Positions 24,368 through 33,149 of a stretch of DNA of 48,257 nt are shown piece after piece (position 1 is the first letter of the stretch; every line of letters starts with the position of its first letter). The stretch covers positions 1 through 48,257 of the forward strand of contig DFZK01000013.1 in assembly GCA_002382085.1 (NCBI GenBank). Reading direction: 5' to 3'. The notes beneath the pieces were generated by a model. The model made no database searches, had not been told where the DNA came from, and was given only the letters and a program-made list of their open reading frames with translations. The translations under genes and the position numbers were made by a program. The DNA is from Sulfurospirillum sp. UBA4058. Its GTDB lineage: Bacteria; Campylobacterota; Campylobacteria; Campylobacterales; Sulfurospirillaceae.

Positions 24368-25951
24368 ATGATTAATAACGAAATTTTCTATCTTTTTGCC
24401 ATTATCTCCGTCGGTTATATCTTAGGCAACGTCAAAATCAAAGGTTTTTCGCTCGACGTCACCGCGATGCTTATCGTAGCACTCATCGCGGGGCATTACG
24501 GCATGGTAATTTCCGATGCGTTTCAGTATTTCGGTTTGGCGATTTTTATCTATGCGGTTGGCTTACAATCAGGTCCCGGTTTTTTTGATACGATCAAACA
24601 CGAAGGTCTCAAACTCAATCTTTTAGCGGCTCTTTTGCTGGTTATTTTGTTTGTGATTATCTTTGCCACCGGACATTTCTTGCATATGCCCAAAACCATT
24701 ATCGACGGTATTTTCACCGGTGCGTTAACTTCCGTTCCGGCGTTGGCGGCGGCTTTGGAGATCAAGCATACGCCTGCAACGTCGGTTATGTTCGGTTTGG
24801 TGTATCCTTTCGGTATCGTTGCGACCGTTTTATTTATACGCCTTTTACCCGTCTTTTTTCGCGTTGATTTGCAAAAAGAGGTCGAAGCGTATGAAGCGGC
24901 ACAAAAGAGCCGATTTCCCGACATTTTGACGCGCAATTTTCGCATTACGAACGAAAATTTTAAAACCACGCAAATTAAAAAATCGCAAATCGAAGCCATG
25001 ACTTCCACGGTCATCGAGCGTATGAGCACCGAGAAGATTGAGAGCAACGAAGACGACGACATGTTGCTTCGCTACGGCGACGTTATTCGCGTCTGCGGTA
25101 CGGAAGAACAGCTTGGTAATTTGAGTATCGTTCTTGGAGAGAGCATCGGCGAAGAGCATGTTTTTGACGACAATATGATCGTGTTAAGGCTTTTGACGAC
25201 GTCCAAAGAGATCGTCGGCAAAAAAATCGGTACGGTCAAAGAGCTAAAATCGCTTCGCGCGGTGATTACCAAGGTTCGACGCGCGGGTATCGACATCGCG
25301 GCTTATCCGAATTTGACGTTGCGTTTGGGCGATAAGCTCCATGTCGTCGCACCCGAGATGTACGCCGAAAAAGTAACGAAAATCATCGGTAACGATCTTT
25401 TAAAGTACCCTGCGGCAGACTTTTTGCCGATAGCCCTCGGCGTCGTCGTCGGTATTCTTTTAGGAAGCATTCCGCTTGCGTTACCGTTTGTAGGAACGAT
25501 CAAACTGAGTTTCGTAGGCGGCATCTTGATCTCGGCGTTGGTACTCGGACGACTCGGGCGTGTCGGGCCTATCGTTTGGAATCTCTCACCGCACTCGACG
25601 TCGCTTTTGAAAACCTTAGGACAGTTGATTTTTATGGCAACGCTCGGTACGAATGCGGGTAAATACTTGGTCGAGTCTTTGGAAAACAACGGGTTCATTC
25701 CTATTTTAGTCGCATTGGGGGCATTGTTAGTCGCCCTTGCCGTGGTTGCATTGATTTGCCGCGCGGTTTTTAAGATGAATTTTATCGATATTTTAGGACT
25801 TCTCTCAGGTGCGATGACCTCGACGCCGACGTTAACGATGTCCAATAACATTACCAAAACCGACTATCCTTCCATTGCGTATGCCGCCGTCTATCCTTTA
25901 GGTTTGGTGCTGGTGATCGTCTTGGCGCAATTGGGTATGAAAATGATGTAA
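24368..25951 (+). CDS. AspT/YidE-type putative antiporter
   Basis: This 527-residue protein has two hydrophobic halves (about 1-165 and 345-527) that carry the repeated AspT signatures (GLQSGPGFF and FMATLGTNAGK, and the paired AALTSVPALAAALE-like and SGAMTSTPTLT blocks). Two TrkA-C/RCK-C-like domains lie between (about 195-340), as in the YidE/YbjL branch. It probably exchanges organic anions or amino acids; the substrate is unknown. One base separates it from the next gene. Confidence 0.9.
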   Translation: MINNEIFYLFAIISVGYILGNVKIKGFSLDVTAMLIVALIAGHYGMVISDAFQYFGLAIFIYAVGLQSGPGFFDTIKHEGLKLNLLAALLLVILFVIIFATGHFLHMPKTIIDGIFTGALTSVPALAAALEIKHTPATSVMFGLVYPFGIVATVLFIRLLPVFFRVDLQKEVEAYEAAQKSRFPDILTRNFRITNENFKTTQIKKSQIEAMTSTVIERMSTEKIESNEDDDMLLRYGDVIRVCGTEEQLGNLSIVLGESIGEEHVFDDNMIVLRLLTTSKEIVGKKIGTVKELKSLRAVITKVRRAGIDIAAYPNLTLRLGDKLHVVAPEMYAEKVTKIIGNDLLKYPAADFLPIALGVVVGILLGSIPLALPFVGTIKLSFVGGILISALVLGRLGRVGPIVWNLSPHSTSLLKTLGQLIFMATLGTNAGKYLVESLENNGFIPILVALGALLVALAVVALICRAVFKMNFIDILGLLSGAMTSTPTLTMSNNITKTDYPSIAYAAVYPLGLVLVIVLAQLGMKMM

Positions 25952-25952
25952 C

Positions 25953-26429
25953 ATGCAGATGAACGTCCTTACGCACAACCATTGGCTCAATCACTACGTT
26001 TTAAACAAAGAATTGAGCTTGCTTGCGGGGATTTCATCGAATGCCTATCGCTATTGGAAAGGCGTGGAAGCGGCAAAATTCGACGATGCGAGGGTCGTCT
26101 TCTTACGCAAAGAGAGCATCTTGCCCAAGTATCGCTCGATCGTCGCAAAGTGTACGGATCTAACAGGCATGGTTCAATCCCAAGCCTTTTGCAAATACAC
26201 GGGTCTTGCACCCTCTCACCTCATAGAAGCCAATAACTCATGCATCTACAAAGCCCTCGACATCATCGACGTTTGCGATATAAAATTCGTCAATCTTAAA
26301 AAATTTTACGATGATTTAGGCTTGGATTACGGGTACCATATTTACATCGAAAAATGCCGGTATTTCGGACCTTCTCCGTTGGAAAAAAAGATACATCTTA
26401 GTAGCGGTATTTGCGTAGGATACTATTAA
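25953..26429 (+). CDS. Unknown protein coupled to the AspT-type transporter
   Basis: This 158-residue soluble protein starts at ATG 25953 (an ATG two codons later is also possible), one base after the transporter stop, so translation is coupled. It is rich in Tyr and Cys, with LSLLAGISSNAYRYWKG near the N terminus, which looks like a short helix-turn-helix of a MerR-like kind but is not diagnostic. No membrane segment is seen and no family is recognised. A partner or regulator of the transporter is plausible from position only. Confidence 0.65.
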   Translation: MQMNVLTHNHWLNHYVLNKELSLLAGISSNAYRYWKGVEAAKFDDARVVFLRKESILPKYRSIVAKCTDLTGMVQSQAFCKYTGLAPSHLIEANNSCIYKALDIIDVCDIKFVNLKKFYDDLGLDYGYHIYIEKCRYFGPSPLEKKIHLSSGICVGYY

Positions 26430-26460
26430 GGATGTAACGCAAAAATCACGTTGCTTGCGC

Positions 26461-26466
26461 TATAAT
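26461..26466 (+). promoter_or_regulatory. -10 element of the chemoreceptor gene
   Basis: TATAAT in TTGCGCTATAATACC lies 29 bases upstream of the ATG at 26496; AAAGGGG supplies the ribosome site. Confidence 0.6.
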
Positions 26467-26495
26467 ACCGCTCATAAACAACAAAGGGGCAACGT

Positions 26496-27572
26496 ATGTT
26501 CGGTAGTAAACGCATTGCAGAATTAGAAAGCGAAAATCAAGCTTTAAAAAGAGAACTACAAACAGCACGCGAAGAGGCGCAAGCGTGTCGCCAAGAGCAA
26601 CAGAGTCTCCAAAACAGTTCTCAAAAAACGTCGGTGGATACCAGCAAAGAAGAACTCCTTTCCATTTTATTAGCAAGTTACGAAGACGGCATGAACTTTC
26701 TTCAAAATACGATTGAAGAGAGTTTAGCGATGCTCGGAGAAATCAATACGCTTAACGACGCTTCGATGCTAGGCGGTCAAAACGTTGAGAAGCAAACGAA
26801 AGAGATTTTAACTTCGATGGAAAAAATCCAAATTCTCACGCAAAACTTCACGCGTGACGTTGACAATCTCTCAAGCAGCGTTTCCGCTATCACGGACATT
26901 ATCAATCTTATCAAAGATATTTCCGATCAAACCAACCTTCTAGCGCTCAATGCCGCCATCGAAGCCGCACGTGCGGGCGAACACGGACGCGGATTTGCTG
27001 TCGTTGCCGATGAGGTGCGAAAACTAGCCGAGCGTACGCAAAAAGCGACGTTGGAAGTCGAGTCCAATATCAGTATCTTGAAACAAAACACCAACTCTAT
27101 GGCAGATACCAGTGAAACATTCCAAACCGAATCGCGCGCTTCGATGGCGATTTTGGATAAATTTTCCGCCGAAATTCAAACGGTGCTGACCAATTCGACG
27201 AGCATCACGAACAAGTGTGATAACGTCACCAACGAAATTTCCGTTAGTAACGGTAAAATCGACCATATTTTATTGAAACTCCGAGGATACAATGCCGCAT
27301 TAGTACGCCAAAATACCGATATTATGGGGCATACCTCATGCCGTTTCGGAAAATGGTTTGCAAAGGTACAACAGCAGCTTAATGCGAATATTGTTCATGA
27401 AGTCGGCGATCAGCATATGCGCGTACACGACGGATTGAAAAGAGCCGTCGAAATTTTTGCATCGAAGAGCAATGATGCTGAGGGCATCGAAGCGTTTAAA
27501 GCGGTTGAAAAATCGAGTAAAATCGGTTTTGAAAAACTCATCGAAGCATTTAAGGCGATCCGAAAATCGTAA
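26496..27572 (+). CDS. Cytosolic chemoreceptor with C-terminal zinc-binding CZB domain
   Basis: This 358-residue methyl-accepting chemotaxis protein has no membrane segment. An N-terminal coiled coil (about 5-45) leads to the signalling domain with the conserved hairpin tip ISDQTNLLALNAAIEAARAG (about residues 145-164). The C-terminal CZB domain (about 270-350) has the His/Cys set in GHTSCRFGKWF and QHMRVHD expected to bind zinc. Helicobacter TlpD has the same build and senses oxidative or redox stress through zinc. It ends at a palindromic terminator. Confidence 0.92.
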   Translation: MFGSKRIAELESENQALKRELQTAREEAQACRQEQQSLQNSSQKTSVDTSKEELLSILLASYEDGMNFLQNTIEESLAMLGEINTLNDASMLGGQNVEKQTKEILTSMEKIQILTQNFTRDVDNLSSSVSAITDIINLIKDISDQTNLLALNAAIEAARAGEHGRGFAVVADEVRKLAERTQKATLEVESNISILKQNTNSMADTSETFQTESRASMAILDKFSAEIQTVLTNSTSITNKCDNVTNEISVSNGKIDHILLKLRGYNAALVRQNTDIMGHTSCRFGKWFAKVQQQLNANIVHEVGDQHMRVHDGLKRAVEIFASKSNDAEGIEAFKAVEKSSKIGFEKLIEAFKAIRKS

Positions 27573-27578
27573 AAAAAA

Positions 27579-27612
27579 GGATTAACGGCTTTACATGTAA
27601 AGCCATTAATCC
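27579..27612 (+). terminator. Palindromic hairpin after the chemoreceptor gene
   Basis: GGATTAA-C-GGCTTTACAT pairs with ATGTAAAGCC-A-TTAATCC, one long inverted repeat with a single mismatch, centred on TTACATGTAA (27591-27600). It begins 6 bases after the stop codon. There is no U-tract, so it may stabilise the 3' end rather than terminate. Confidence 0.6.
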
Positions 27613-27656
27613 TCAAATAAGCACAAAATCGTTATACTTCCAGTTCTTCCAAAAAT

Positions 27657-27744
27657 AGAGAGGTGTCCGAGCGGTTGAAGGAGCACGCCTGGAACGCGTG
27701 TGTGGGGCAACTCACCGAGGGTTCGAATCCCTTCCTCTCTGCCA
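27657..27744 (+). tRNA. tRNA-Ser (anticodon GGA)
   Basis: The acceptor stem AGAGAGG (27657-27663) pairs with CCTCTCT (27734-27740), followed by G and an encoded CCA. The anticodon stem CACGC/GCGTG frames loop CTGGAAC with anticodon GGA at 27691-27693. A long variable arm and GGTTCGAATCC T-arm fit a class II serine tRNA that reads UCC and UCU. Confidence 0.97.
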
Positions 27745-27915
27745 TTTTCCTCAAAATTTCTTTTCGATACGATCGTTTGATACTTAAATTTTTTCCCTTT
27801 GCCTACCCTTTTTAGAGCTACATGTAAAGATTTTTAGAGAAATTTTTTCAAATACATTCGTTTTAAAAAACGATATACTTAAAACTTTCAAATCATACGA
27901 TACGCAAGAAGTCTT

Positions 27916-28923
27916 ATGAATTATATCGGCTCGAAATACAAACTATCCTCTTTTTTGAAAAAGACCATTACCGATACCGTCGGTTGCGACTTATCTCAAA
28001 AAGTCTTTTGCGATCTTTTTGCGGGTACGGGTATCGTAGGGCGAAGCTTCAAACACGAAGTTAAACACGTCATTAGTAACGATCGTGAAGCGTACAGTTT
28101 TGTTTTGAACAAACATTACATCGAAAATGGCAAAACCATTGCCGACAAAGATGCGTTGATTGAAGAGCTCAATGCGCTTAAACCTATCGATAACGGTTTT
28201 ATCTATAGCCATTATTGCATAGGAAGCCAAAGCGGTAGACGCTACTTCAGCGATGAAAACGGTCAAAAAATCGATGCGATACGCACGCAAATCGAAGCAT
28301 GGAAAACGGCGGGCACGATCAACGAAGCGGCGTACTATTTTTTAATTGCATCACTCATCGAAAGTGCCGACAAAATAGCCAACACCGCTTCCATTTACGG
28401 CTCTTTTTTAAAAGAGCTTAAAAAACCCGCCGCTAAAACCTTGGTTTTAACGCCCGCCGGTTTCGAGCCGAGTGCCGGTGCTCACGTCGTTTACCAAAAA
28501 GACGCCAACGTCCTTATCCAAGAGATCGAAGGCGATATTTTATACCTCGACCCGCCTTACAATCATCGAGATTACGGAGCGAATTACCATCTGCTCAATA
28601 CGATTGCTCTTTACGATACGTTTATTCCAAAGGGACGAAGCGGACGAAGAACGTATGAAGCAAGTAGCTATTGCAAGAAACAAGAGGTTTTCCGTGCGTT
28701 TGAAGAGTTGATTCGGCAGGCTCGATTTTCTTCGATTTTTTTAAGCTATAACGACGAGGGGCTTATGAACGCAATCGACATCCGCAAAATCATGTCCAAA
28801 TACGGTCGCTATCAATTGGAACAAAAAGCGTATCGGCGTTTTAAAGCCGATAAAACGGAAAATAGAAACCATAAAGCCGACACGACGTATGAGTATTTAC
28901 ATATTTTGGAAAAAACGTATTAA
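27916..28923 (+). CDS. Orphan D12-class adenine-specific DNA methyltransferase
   Basis: This 335-residue protein starts MNYIGSKYKL, typical of Dam-like enzymes, with the S-adenosylmethionine motif FCDLFAGTGIVGR (about residues 31-43) and catalytic motif LYLDPPYNHRDYG (about 212-224). It transfers a methyl group to N6 of adenine in an unknown target. No restriction endonuclease gene adjoins, so it is probably an orphan regulatory or self-marking methylase. It lies 171 bases after the tRNA-Ser gene, and its stop codon overlaps that of the convergent kinase gene. Confidence 0.9.
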   Translation: MNYIGSKYKLSSFLKKTITDTVGCDLSQKVFCDLFAGTGIVGRSFKHEVKHVISNDREAYSFVLNKHYIENGKTIADKDALIEELNALKPIDNGFIYSHYCIGSQSGRRYFSDENGQKIDAIRTQIEAWKTAGTINEAAYYFLIASLIESADKIANTASIYGSFLKELKKPAAKTLVLTPAGFEPSAGAHVVYQKDANVLIQEIEGDILYLDPPYNHRDYGANYHLLNTIALYDTFIPKGRSGRRTYEASSYCKKQEVFRAFEELIRQARFSSIFLSYNDEGLMNAIDIRKIMSKYGRYQLEQKAYRRFKADKTENRNHKADTTYEYLHILEKTY

Positions 28924-30173
28924 AGCGGGGAGGGTATTTCGTTTTTGAGCCAAATCGTAAAGACGTTGGTTCCCTCTTCATGTTTGTATTCTAACTTCAT
29001 GCCGTGCAGGCGAATGACATGCCATGTGATAAACAGTCCAAACCCTAAACCGCGTGAGCTTTTTTGCTTTTTCCCTTCCAAAAAATAGGGTTTTGCATAC
29101 GCTTCGAGTGCGCATTCGAGCGCGGGTGCTTTATTGCTGACGGTGATGCGTTCCGTATCGTTGTAAAGTGTGACATGTGCGTCGGTAGAATAGGTCACGC
29201 CGTTATCGAGTAGGTTTTTCAGCGCAACGCCGAAAAGCTCAAAATCGACGTTGAGATCGATCGGCAAAAGCTCACAAGTAATGCGTTCTTTTTTATCGTC
29301 TAACAGATCCAAAGCAAAATCGACGACATCTTCGATATGGTAGGCTTTGATGTCCAGTTTCAACTCGTCGGCACTGAGTTTTTCGATGCGTGAAAACTCT
29401 TCCAAAAGGGATTCTTGACGTTTGAAAACGTTTTGTAAAATCAAAGCGTAAGCATTGTCTTCGAGCATCTCCGCGGCTAATTTTCCTTTGGTAATCGGCG
29501 TTTTGAGTTCGTGCATAATGTTGCGTAAAAAGAGTTGCCTCGAATCGCGTAGCGACTTGATTTTGGTAACGGCGGCGTCGAATTCGTTCGCCAAAGCGGC
29601 GATTTCATCAAACTTGTTACTCTTACATGTAATGTCGTAGTGACCGTTTGCGAAACGTTTGATCTGTGCGCGCAGATTTTTAAGCGGCAGAAGGCTTCGG
29701 ATGATGCCGATGTAGAGCATGACGACAAACATCAATGCTAAAAGCGGAAAAACGATACGCGGTAAAATCTCTTTTTTAAAAGGAGCTTCCAAAACGATAG
29801 GCGGCATATCGCGGTTGAGTAAGATCGTATAGATATGCATACCGTAAGGCACGCAATCAATCCCGTAGCGAAAACGCTCTTCCATTCGTTTCATCGGAAA
29901 AGGTTTGGGAGGACGAGGGCGGTCTAGAATTTTCTCTTTGAGCGTTTCATCGGTGAGGAGTGAAAATCCCATCTCCTCTAATTTTCCAAAATCGAGGTTT
30001 TGCGTTTGTCGGTCGAAAGCGGCGCGAACGGCGACGTGGGAATAGTCGACAACGGTTTGAACGTCGCGCAAGGTTTCATAACGTGCGACGACAAAAAAAA
30101 TCGCACTCATGCCCGCAAGTGCTAGCGTGAAAATCAGCGTGATGCGAACTAAAAGCGAGTGGTACCACTTCAT
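28920..30173 (-). CDS. ArsS-like sensor histidine kinase (second paralogue)
   Basis: This 417-residue membrane kinase has TM1 (about 8-30), a periplasmic region with a basic Pro-rich stretch (about 84-95), TM2 (about 138-158), a HAMP-like linker, H221 in IMHELKTPITKGK and a HATPase with NLLDNGVTYS and SRGLGFGLFI. The whole resembles the kinase at 6282-7538. Its ATG overlaps the regulator stop by 4 bases, so both come from one transcript. Confidence 0.92.
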   Translation of the reverse strand: MKWYHSLLVRITLIFTLALAGMSAIFFVVARYETLRDVQTVVDYSHVAVRAAFDRQTQNLDFGKLEEMGFSLLTDETLKEKILDRPRPPKPFPMKRMEERFRYGIDCVPYGMHIYTILLNRDMPPIVLEAPFKKEILPRIVFPLLALMFVVMLYIGIIRSLLPLKNLRAQIKRFANGHYDITCKSNKFDEIAALANEFDAAVTKIKSLRDSRQLFLRNIMHELKTPITKGKLAAEMLEDNAYALILQNVFKRQESLLEEFSRIEKLSADELKLDIKAYHIEDVVDFALDLLDDKKERITCELLPIDLNVDFELFGVALKNLLDNGVTYSTDAHVTLYNDTERITVSNKAPALECALEAYAKPYFLEGKKQKSSRGLGFGLFITWHVIRLHGMKLEYKHEEGTNVFTIWLKNEIPSPL

Positions 30174-30850
30174 GCTTGGAGCCTATAGCCGATTCCTCGA
30201 ACGGAGTGAATGAGTTTGGGCTCTTTGGAACTTTCGCTTAGTTTGGTGCGAATACGGCTGATAAGCACGTCGAGGCTTCGGCTTTCGTTCTCTTCGTTCA
30301 GACTCGGCGTACTGCCCAATAATTCGGCTCTGGAAACCACGCAGTTGTTCTTTTTGATCAGGTAGGCAAGCACGTCGTACTCGGCGGGCGTGAGCGTTAA
30401 GGGTGCATTGCGAAAAAAGATCGTGTGGCTCTCTTCTTTGAGATTGAGCTCGGATGCTTCGGATTCGTCGGTACTTTGAAGACTCTTTTTGTAGCGTCTT
30501 AAAACACTCATAATGCGTGCGTAAAGCTCTTTGGGTTCGTAAGGCTTGGGTAAATAGTCGTCCGCTCCCAATTCCAAACCGATAATTTTATCTTCCAAAT
30601 CGCTACGTGCCGAGGAGATAATAATGGGAATATTGCTTTTGGCGCGAACCTCTTTGCAAATTTCAAGTCCGTCGAGTCCGGGAAGCGAGAGGTCTAAAAT
30701 GAGCAAATCGTATTTGACGAGACTTAGTGCGCTAATGCCTAAATACGGGTCGTCGTAGTTGGTAACGTTGATATTGTAGCGTTTTAAAAAGGTACATAAA
30801 ATATCCGCCAACTCGACGTCGTCTTCGATCATCAGTAAATTGGGTTGCAT
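30170..30850 (-). CDS. OmpR/PhoB-type response regulator (second paralogue)
   Basis: This 226-residue protein has a receiver with acidic E9-D10-D11 cluster, phospho-acceptor D53 (LLILDLSLPGLDG) and KPY lysine. A winged-helix output domain follows, ending LIHSVRGIGYRLQA. The block IIISSARSD through GADDYLPKPY is nearly the same as in the regulator at 5615-6289, which suggests an old duplication. It is followed directly by its kinase and preceded, 35 bases upstream, by a PAS-only protein gene on the same strand. Confidence 0.93.
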   Translation of the reverse strand: MQPNLLMIEDDVELADILCTFLKRYNINVTNYDDPYLGISALSLVKYDLLILDLSLPGLDGLEICKEVRAKSNIPIIISSARSDLEDKIIGLELGADDYLPKPYEPKELYARIMSVLRRYKKSLQSTDESEASELNLKEESHTIFFRNAPLTLTPAEYDVLAYLIKKNNCVVSRAELLGSTPSLNEENESRSLDVLISRIRTKLSESSKEPKLIHSVRGIGYRLQA

Positions 30851-30885
30851 TGGCGTATCCTCAAAGAATTTTTTCTATCTTACCC

Positions 30886-32025
30886 TTAGAGTTTGAACGA
30901 TTTGTTAATGCAAAAGCCGCCGATGGCTTTGTCGGCGTCGGGAGTCTCGACGAGAAAGGTGTAAACTTCAAACGTCATAACGACGCCTTCTTGCGTCGAA
31001 AGCTCAAGCGTATGATTAAAACGGTTTTCAAAAAAGCTTAAACGGTCGATATCGTCGATCGTATCGGCGGTTTTAGCATCGAAAAGTTCGTGCGCGGTTT
31101 TAGACTGCCATGTTTTAAATCCGAGAAATTTTTGAAAAGCGCGGTTGAGGTAAAGATACGGTCCTTGACGATTTTTGATAAACGCTAAAACGGGAAGTTG
31201 TTCAAAAAAAGCGGCGTAGCGTTCGTTTTCAAGCAGTGCGTTTTGCAGTGTCGCTTTTTCATGCGTGATGTCTCGTAGGGTTCCTACCATACGAATCGCT
31301 TGATGACGTTTGTCGCGAATCGCTTTGGCTTTGATGCAGACCCATTGAAGCGGATCGCTTTGGCGAATACGGTGTTCGATGCTAAAGATATCGCTTCTTC
31401 CGTCAAGGTGTGCTTTGAGACGTTCGTTGACGACCGCCATATCTTTGGTATGCACCAAATTGAGCCATGACGAAAGCGTTGAGGGCGTTTCGTTGGGAGC
31501 GTAACCCATGATGTGTTTCCATTTGGGCGAAAAAAAGACGTTTTCCGTTTGAATATCCCAATCCCAAAGAGCCTCGTCGTTTCCCTCTAAAGCAAGTTCC
31601 AAACGCTCTTTTTGGTGTAAAAGGTGCTCTTTATTTTTTTGAAAGGAGGAGATGTCGATGATAATACCGCTGTAACCGATCGGCGTGTTTTCTTTACCGA
31701 AGAGTGTCGAAAAAGAGAGCTGAACGCTTTTGCGTACGTCATTGTCGAAAGTCAGTTCCGTGATGACGCTTCCTTTTTTAGGAAAGGTTTCGATATGGGC
31801 TAATGCCTCTTTCGCGTGGGCTCCGAAAGCTTGCGCAAATGCTTTGTTGCAGACCGTTTGGGACTCTTTTTTGTAAAAAGAGGGAAGTGCCAACGTATAA
31901 AAAACAAGATCGTTTTCATATGAAATAGAGGGTTTTTGAGTACGTTTTGCACGTTGAAACGAGGTTATGAAGAAAAAAGTTACGGTTAAAAGAGCGGCTA
32001 AAGCAAAAAAAGTAAGTAAACTCAT
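30886..32025 (-). CDS. Membrane-anchored multi-PAS protein without an output domain
   Basis: This 379-residue protein has one N-terminal membrane segment (about 4-21), then three PAS-like units (about 35-135, 140-260 and 265-375). The middle one is a clear PAS-PAC unit (EALWDWDIQTENVFFSPKWK ... MVGTLRDITHEK). No kinase, GGDEF, EAL or receiver domain follows, which is unusual. It lies just upstream of a regulator/kinase pair on the same strand, so a sensing or scaffold role in that pathway is conceivable. Confidence 0.8.
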   Translation of the reverse strand: MSLLTFFALAALLTVTFFFITSFQRAKRTQKPSISYENDLVFYTLALPSFYKKESQTVCNKAFAQAFGAHAKEALAHIETFPKKGSVITELTFDNDVRKSVQLSFSTLFGKENTPIGYSGIIIDISSFQKNKEHLLHQKERLELALEGNDEALWDWDIQTENVFFSPKWKHIMGYAPNETPSTLSSWLNLVHTKDMAVVNERLKAHLDGRSDIFSIEHRIRQSDPLQWVCIKAKAIRDKRHQAIRMVGTLRDITHEKATLQNALLENERYAAFFEQLPVLAFIKNRQGPYLYLNRAFQKFLGFKTWQSKTAHELFDAKTADTIDDIDRLSFFENRFNHTLELSTQEGVVMTFEVYTFLVETPDADKAIGGFCINKSFKL

Positions 32026-32072
32026 CGTTTCTCTTTTGTATTCGCTGGTATGCTTTCAAAAGCAAAGTGTTT

Positions 32073-32102
32073 CATGCCGCTTGAAAGCTTCAAAGCGGCA
32101 TG
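32073..32102 (-). terminator. Hairpin after the DsbC-like gene
   Basis: CATGCCGCTT (32073-32082) pairs with AAGCGGCATG (32093-32102) with a 10-base loop, 11 bases beyond the stop codon on the minus strand. The U-tract is weak. Confidence 0.65.
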
Positions 32103-32112
32103 AAGATCGTGT

Positions 32113-32832
32113 TTATTTTAACAATTCTTTTTCTCGTACGATAAACGGAACGCCTTTAATGCCCGCTCCGAAATATTTTGCTTTGAGCTCATCGATATGA
32201 GCGACTTCTTTATCGCTTACTTTTTGGTCGTATTTGACGGATTCGTCATAATATTTTTTCAAGATTTTAATCTTTTCGGCATCGCTTTTCACTTTAGACG
32301 TTTCGTTGTAAATCAAGACGGATTTTTCCAACGAGCTTCTTTCGTGAACCGGCGTAAAGATTAAACGAAGGTTGTGCGTCGTTAAACGTTGCTCGATTTG
32401 GGAAAGTTCTTGACGGCAGTAAGGACACTCCGGATCGGTAAAGACGACGAGGGTGTCTTTTTTAGGATCGTTTCCGAGTGCAACGATATTTTTCTTATCC
32501 TCTTTTTGGTATAAAGGAGAGAGTTTCTTTTGAAGCTCCGCCATTTCCATCATGTCTTTAATGCTTCCGCCTTGTTTGATGCTAATAACATCGGGAAAAA
32601 TGAGATCTTCTTTGGTAAAAATACTCAATTTTTGAGAACGTTTTCCGTCGCTTAAGTTCAGCGTGACAAAATCCATTCCGTCGATGCCGTCTACTTTTTG
32701 ACGGGAAACCACTTCGATGGTAATATTTGGGACTTGGATCGTTGATTTGAAATGTTCAACGATTTCGGCGTCGGTTGCGGCAAAAAGGGACGAGGTGAAG
32801 AGCGCAACGAGCCATAAAAGGTTTTTTTTCAT
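32113..32832 (-). CDS. DsbC-like periplasmic thiol:disulfide protein
   Basis: This 239-residue protein has a Sec signal peptide (MKKNLLWLVALFTSSLFA), an N-terminal dimerisation-like region, and a thioredoxin fold from about residue 115 with active site ECPYCRQEL (CPYC). It would reshuffle or reduce disulfides in periplasmic proteins, as DsbC and DsbG do. The cis-proline region KGVPFIV near the C terminus is present. It is a single gene behind AAGGAAAA, with its own terminator. Confidence 0.88.
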   Translation of the reverse strand: MKKNLLWLVALFTSSLFAATDAEIVEHFKSTIQVPNITIEVVSRQKVDGIDGMDFVTLNLSDGKRSQKLSIFTKEDLIFPDVISIKQGGSIKDMMEMAELQKKLSPLYQKEDKKNIVALGNDPKKDTLVVFTDPECPYCRQELSQIEQRLTTHNLRLIFTPVHERSSLEKSVLIYNETSKVKSDAEKIKILKKYYDESVKYDQKVSDKEVAHIDELKAKYFGAGIKGVPFIVREKELLK

Positions 32833-32926
32833 TCATTTTCCTTATAATTTGCAGTTTATAAACTGCATGAAATGTTAGGTATTGTACAATAATTTTTATC
32901 ATATTTTGTTAACAAAAGGTCAACGA

Positions 32927-33133
32927 ATGGCTGAAAACGCCGATAAAACGCAACTAATTCGTGACATTGAGACGCTGATCGAGTCCGATCCGAATGCGCC
33001 GATTGCGTCTTTTTCGATGCTTGAATTTTTAGAGATCGACGATTTGGCGTCGATCAAAGAAAATCTGCTTCGCTCCAAAGCCAATCGTTCGCACGAAAAC
33101 GAACGTTGGTTTAACGAACTGTGCAAAAAGTAA
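32927..33133 (+). CDS. Small acidic unknown protein
   Basis: The ATG at 32927 behind AAAAGG gives 68 residues. It is predicted as two or three helices, with many acidic and Asn residues and no cysteine except near the end. No family is recognised. It lies 16 bases upstream of an HD-domain gene on the same strand, so the two probably form an operon. A longer in-frame start 15 codons upstream lacks a ribosome site. Confidence 0.7.
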   Translation: MAENADKTQLIRDIETLIESDPNAPIASFSMLEFLEIDDLASIKENLLRSKANRSHENERWFNELCKK

Positions 33134-33149
33134 GTTTTGAGGTACGACG

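Noticed and set aside
27657..28923. Genomic island integrated at tRNA-Ser
   Set aside because: No integrase and no repeat of the tRNA 3' end was noticed, and composition of the methylase gene is like its surroundings.
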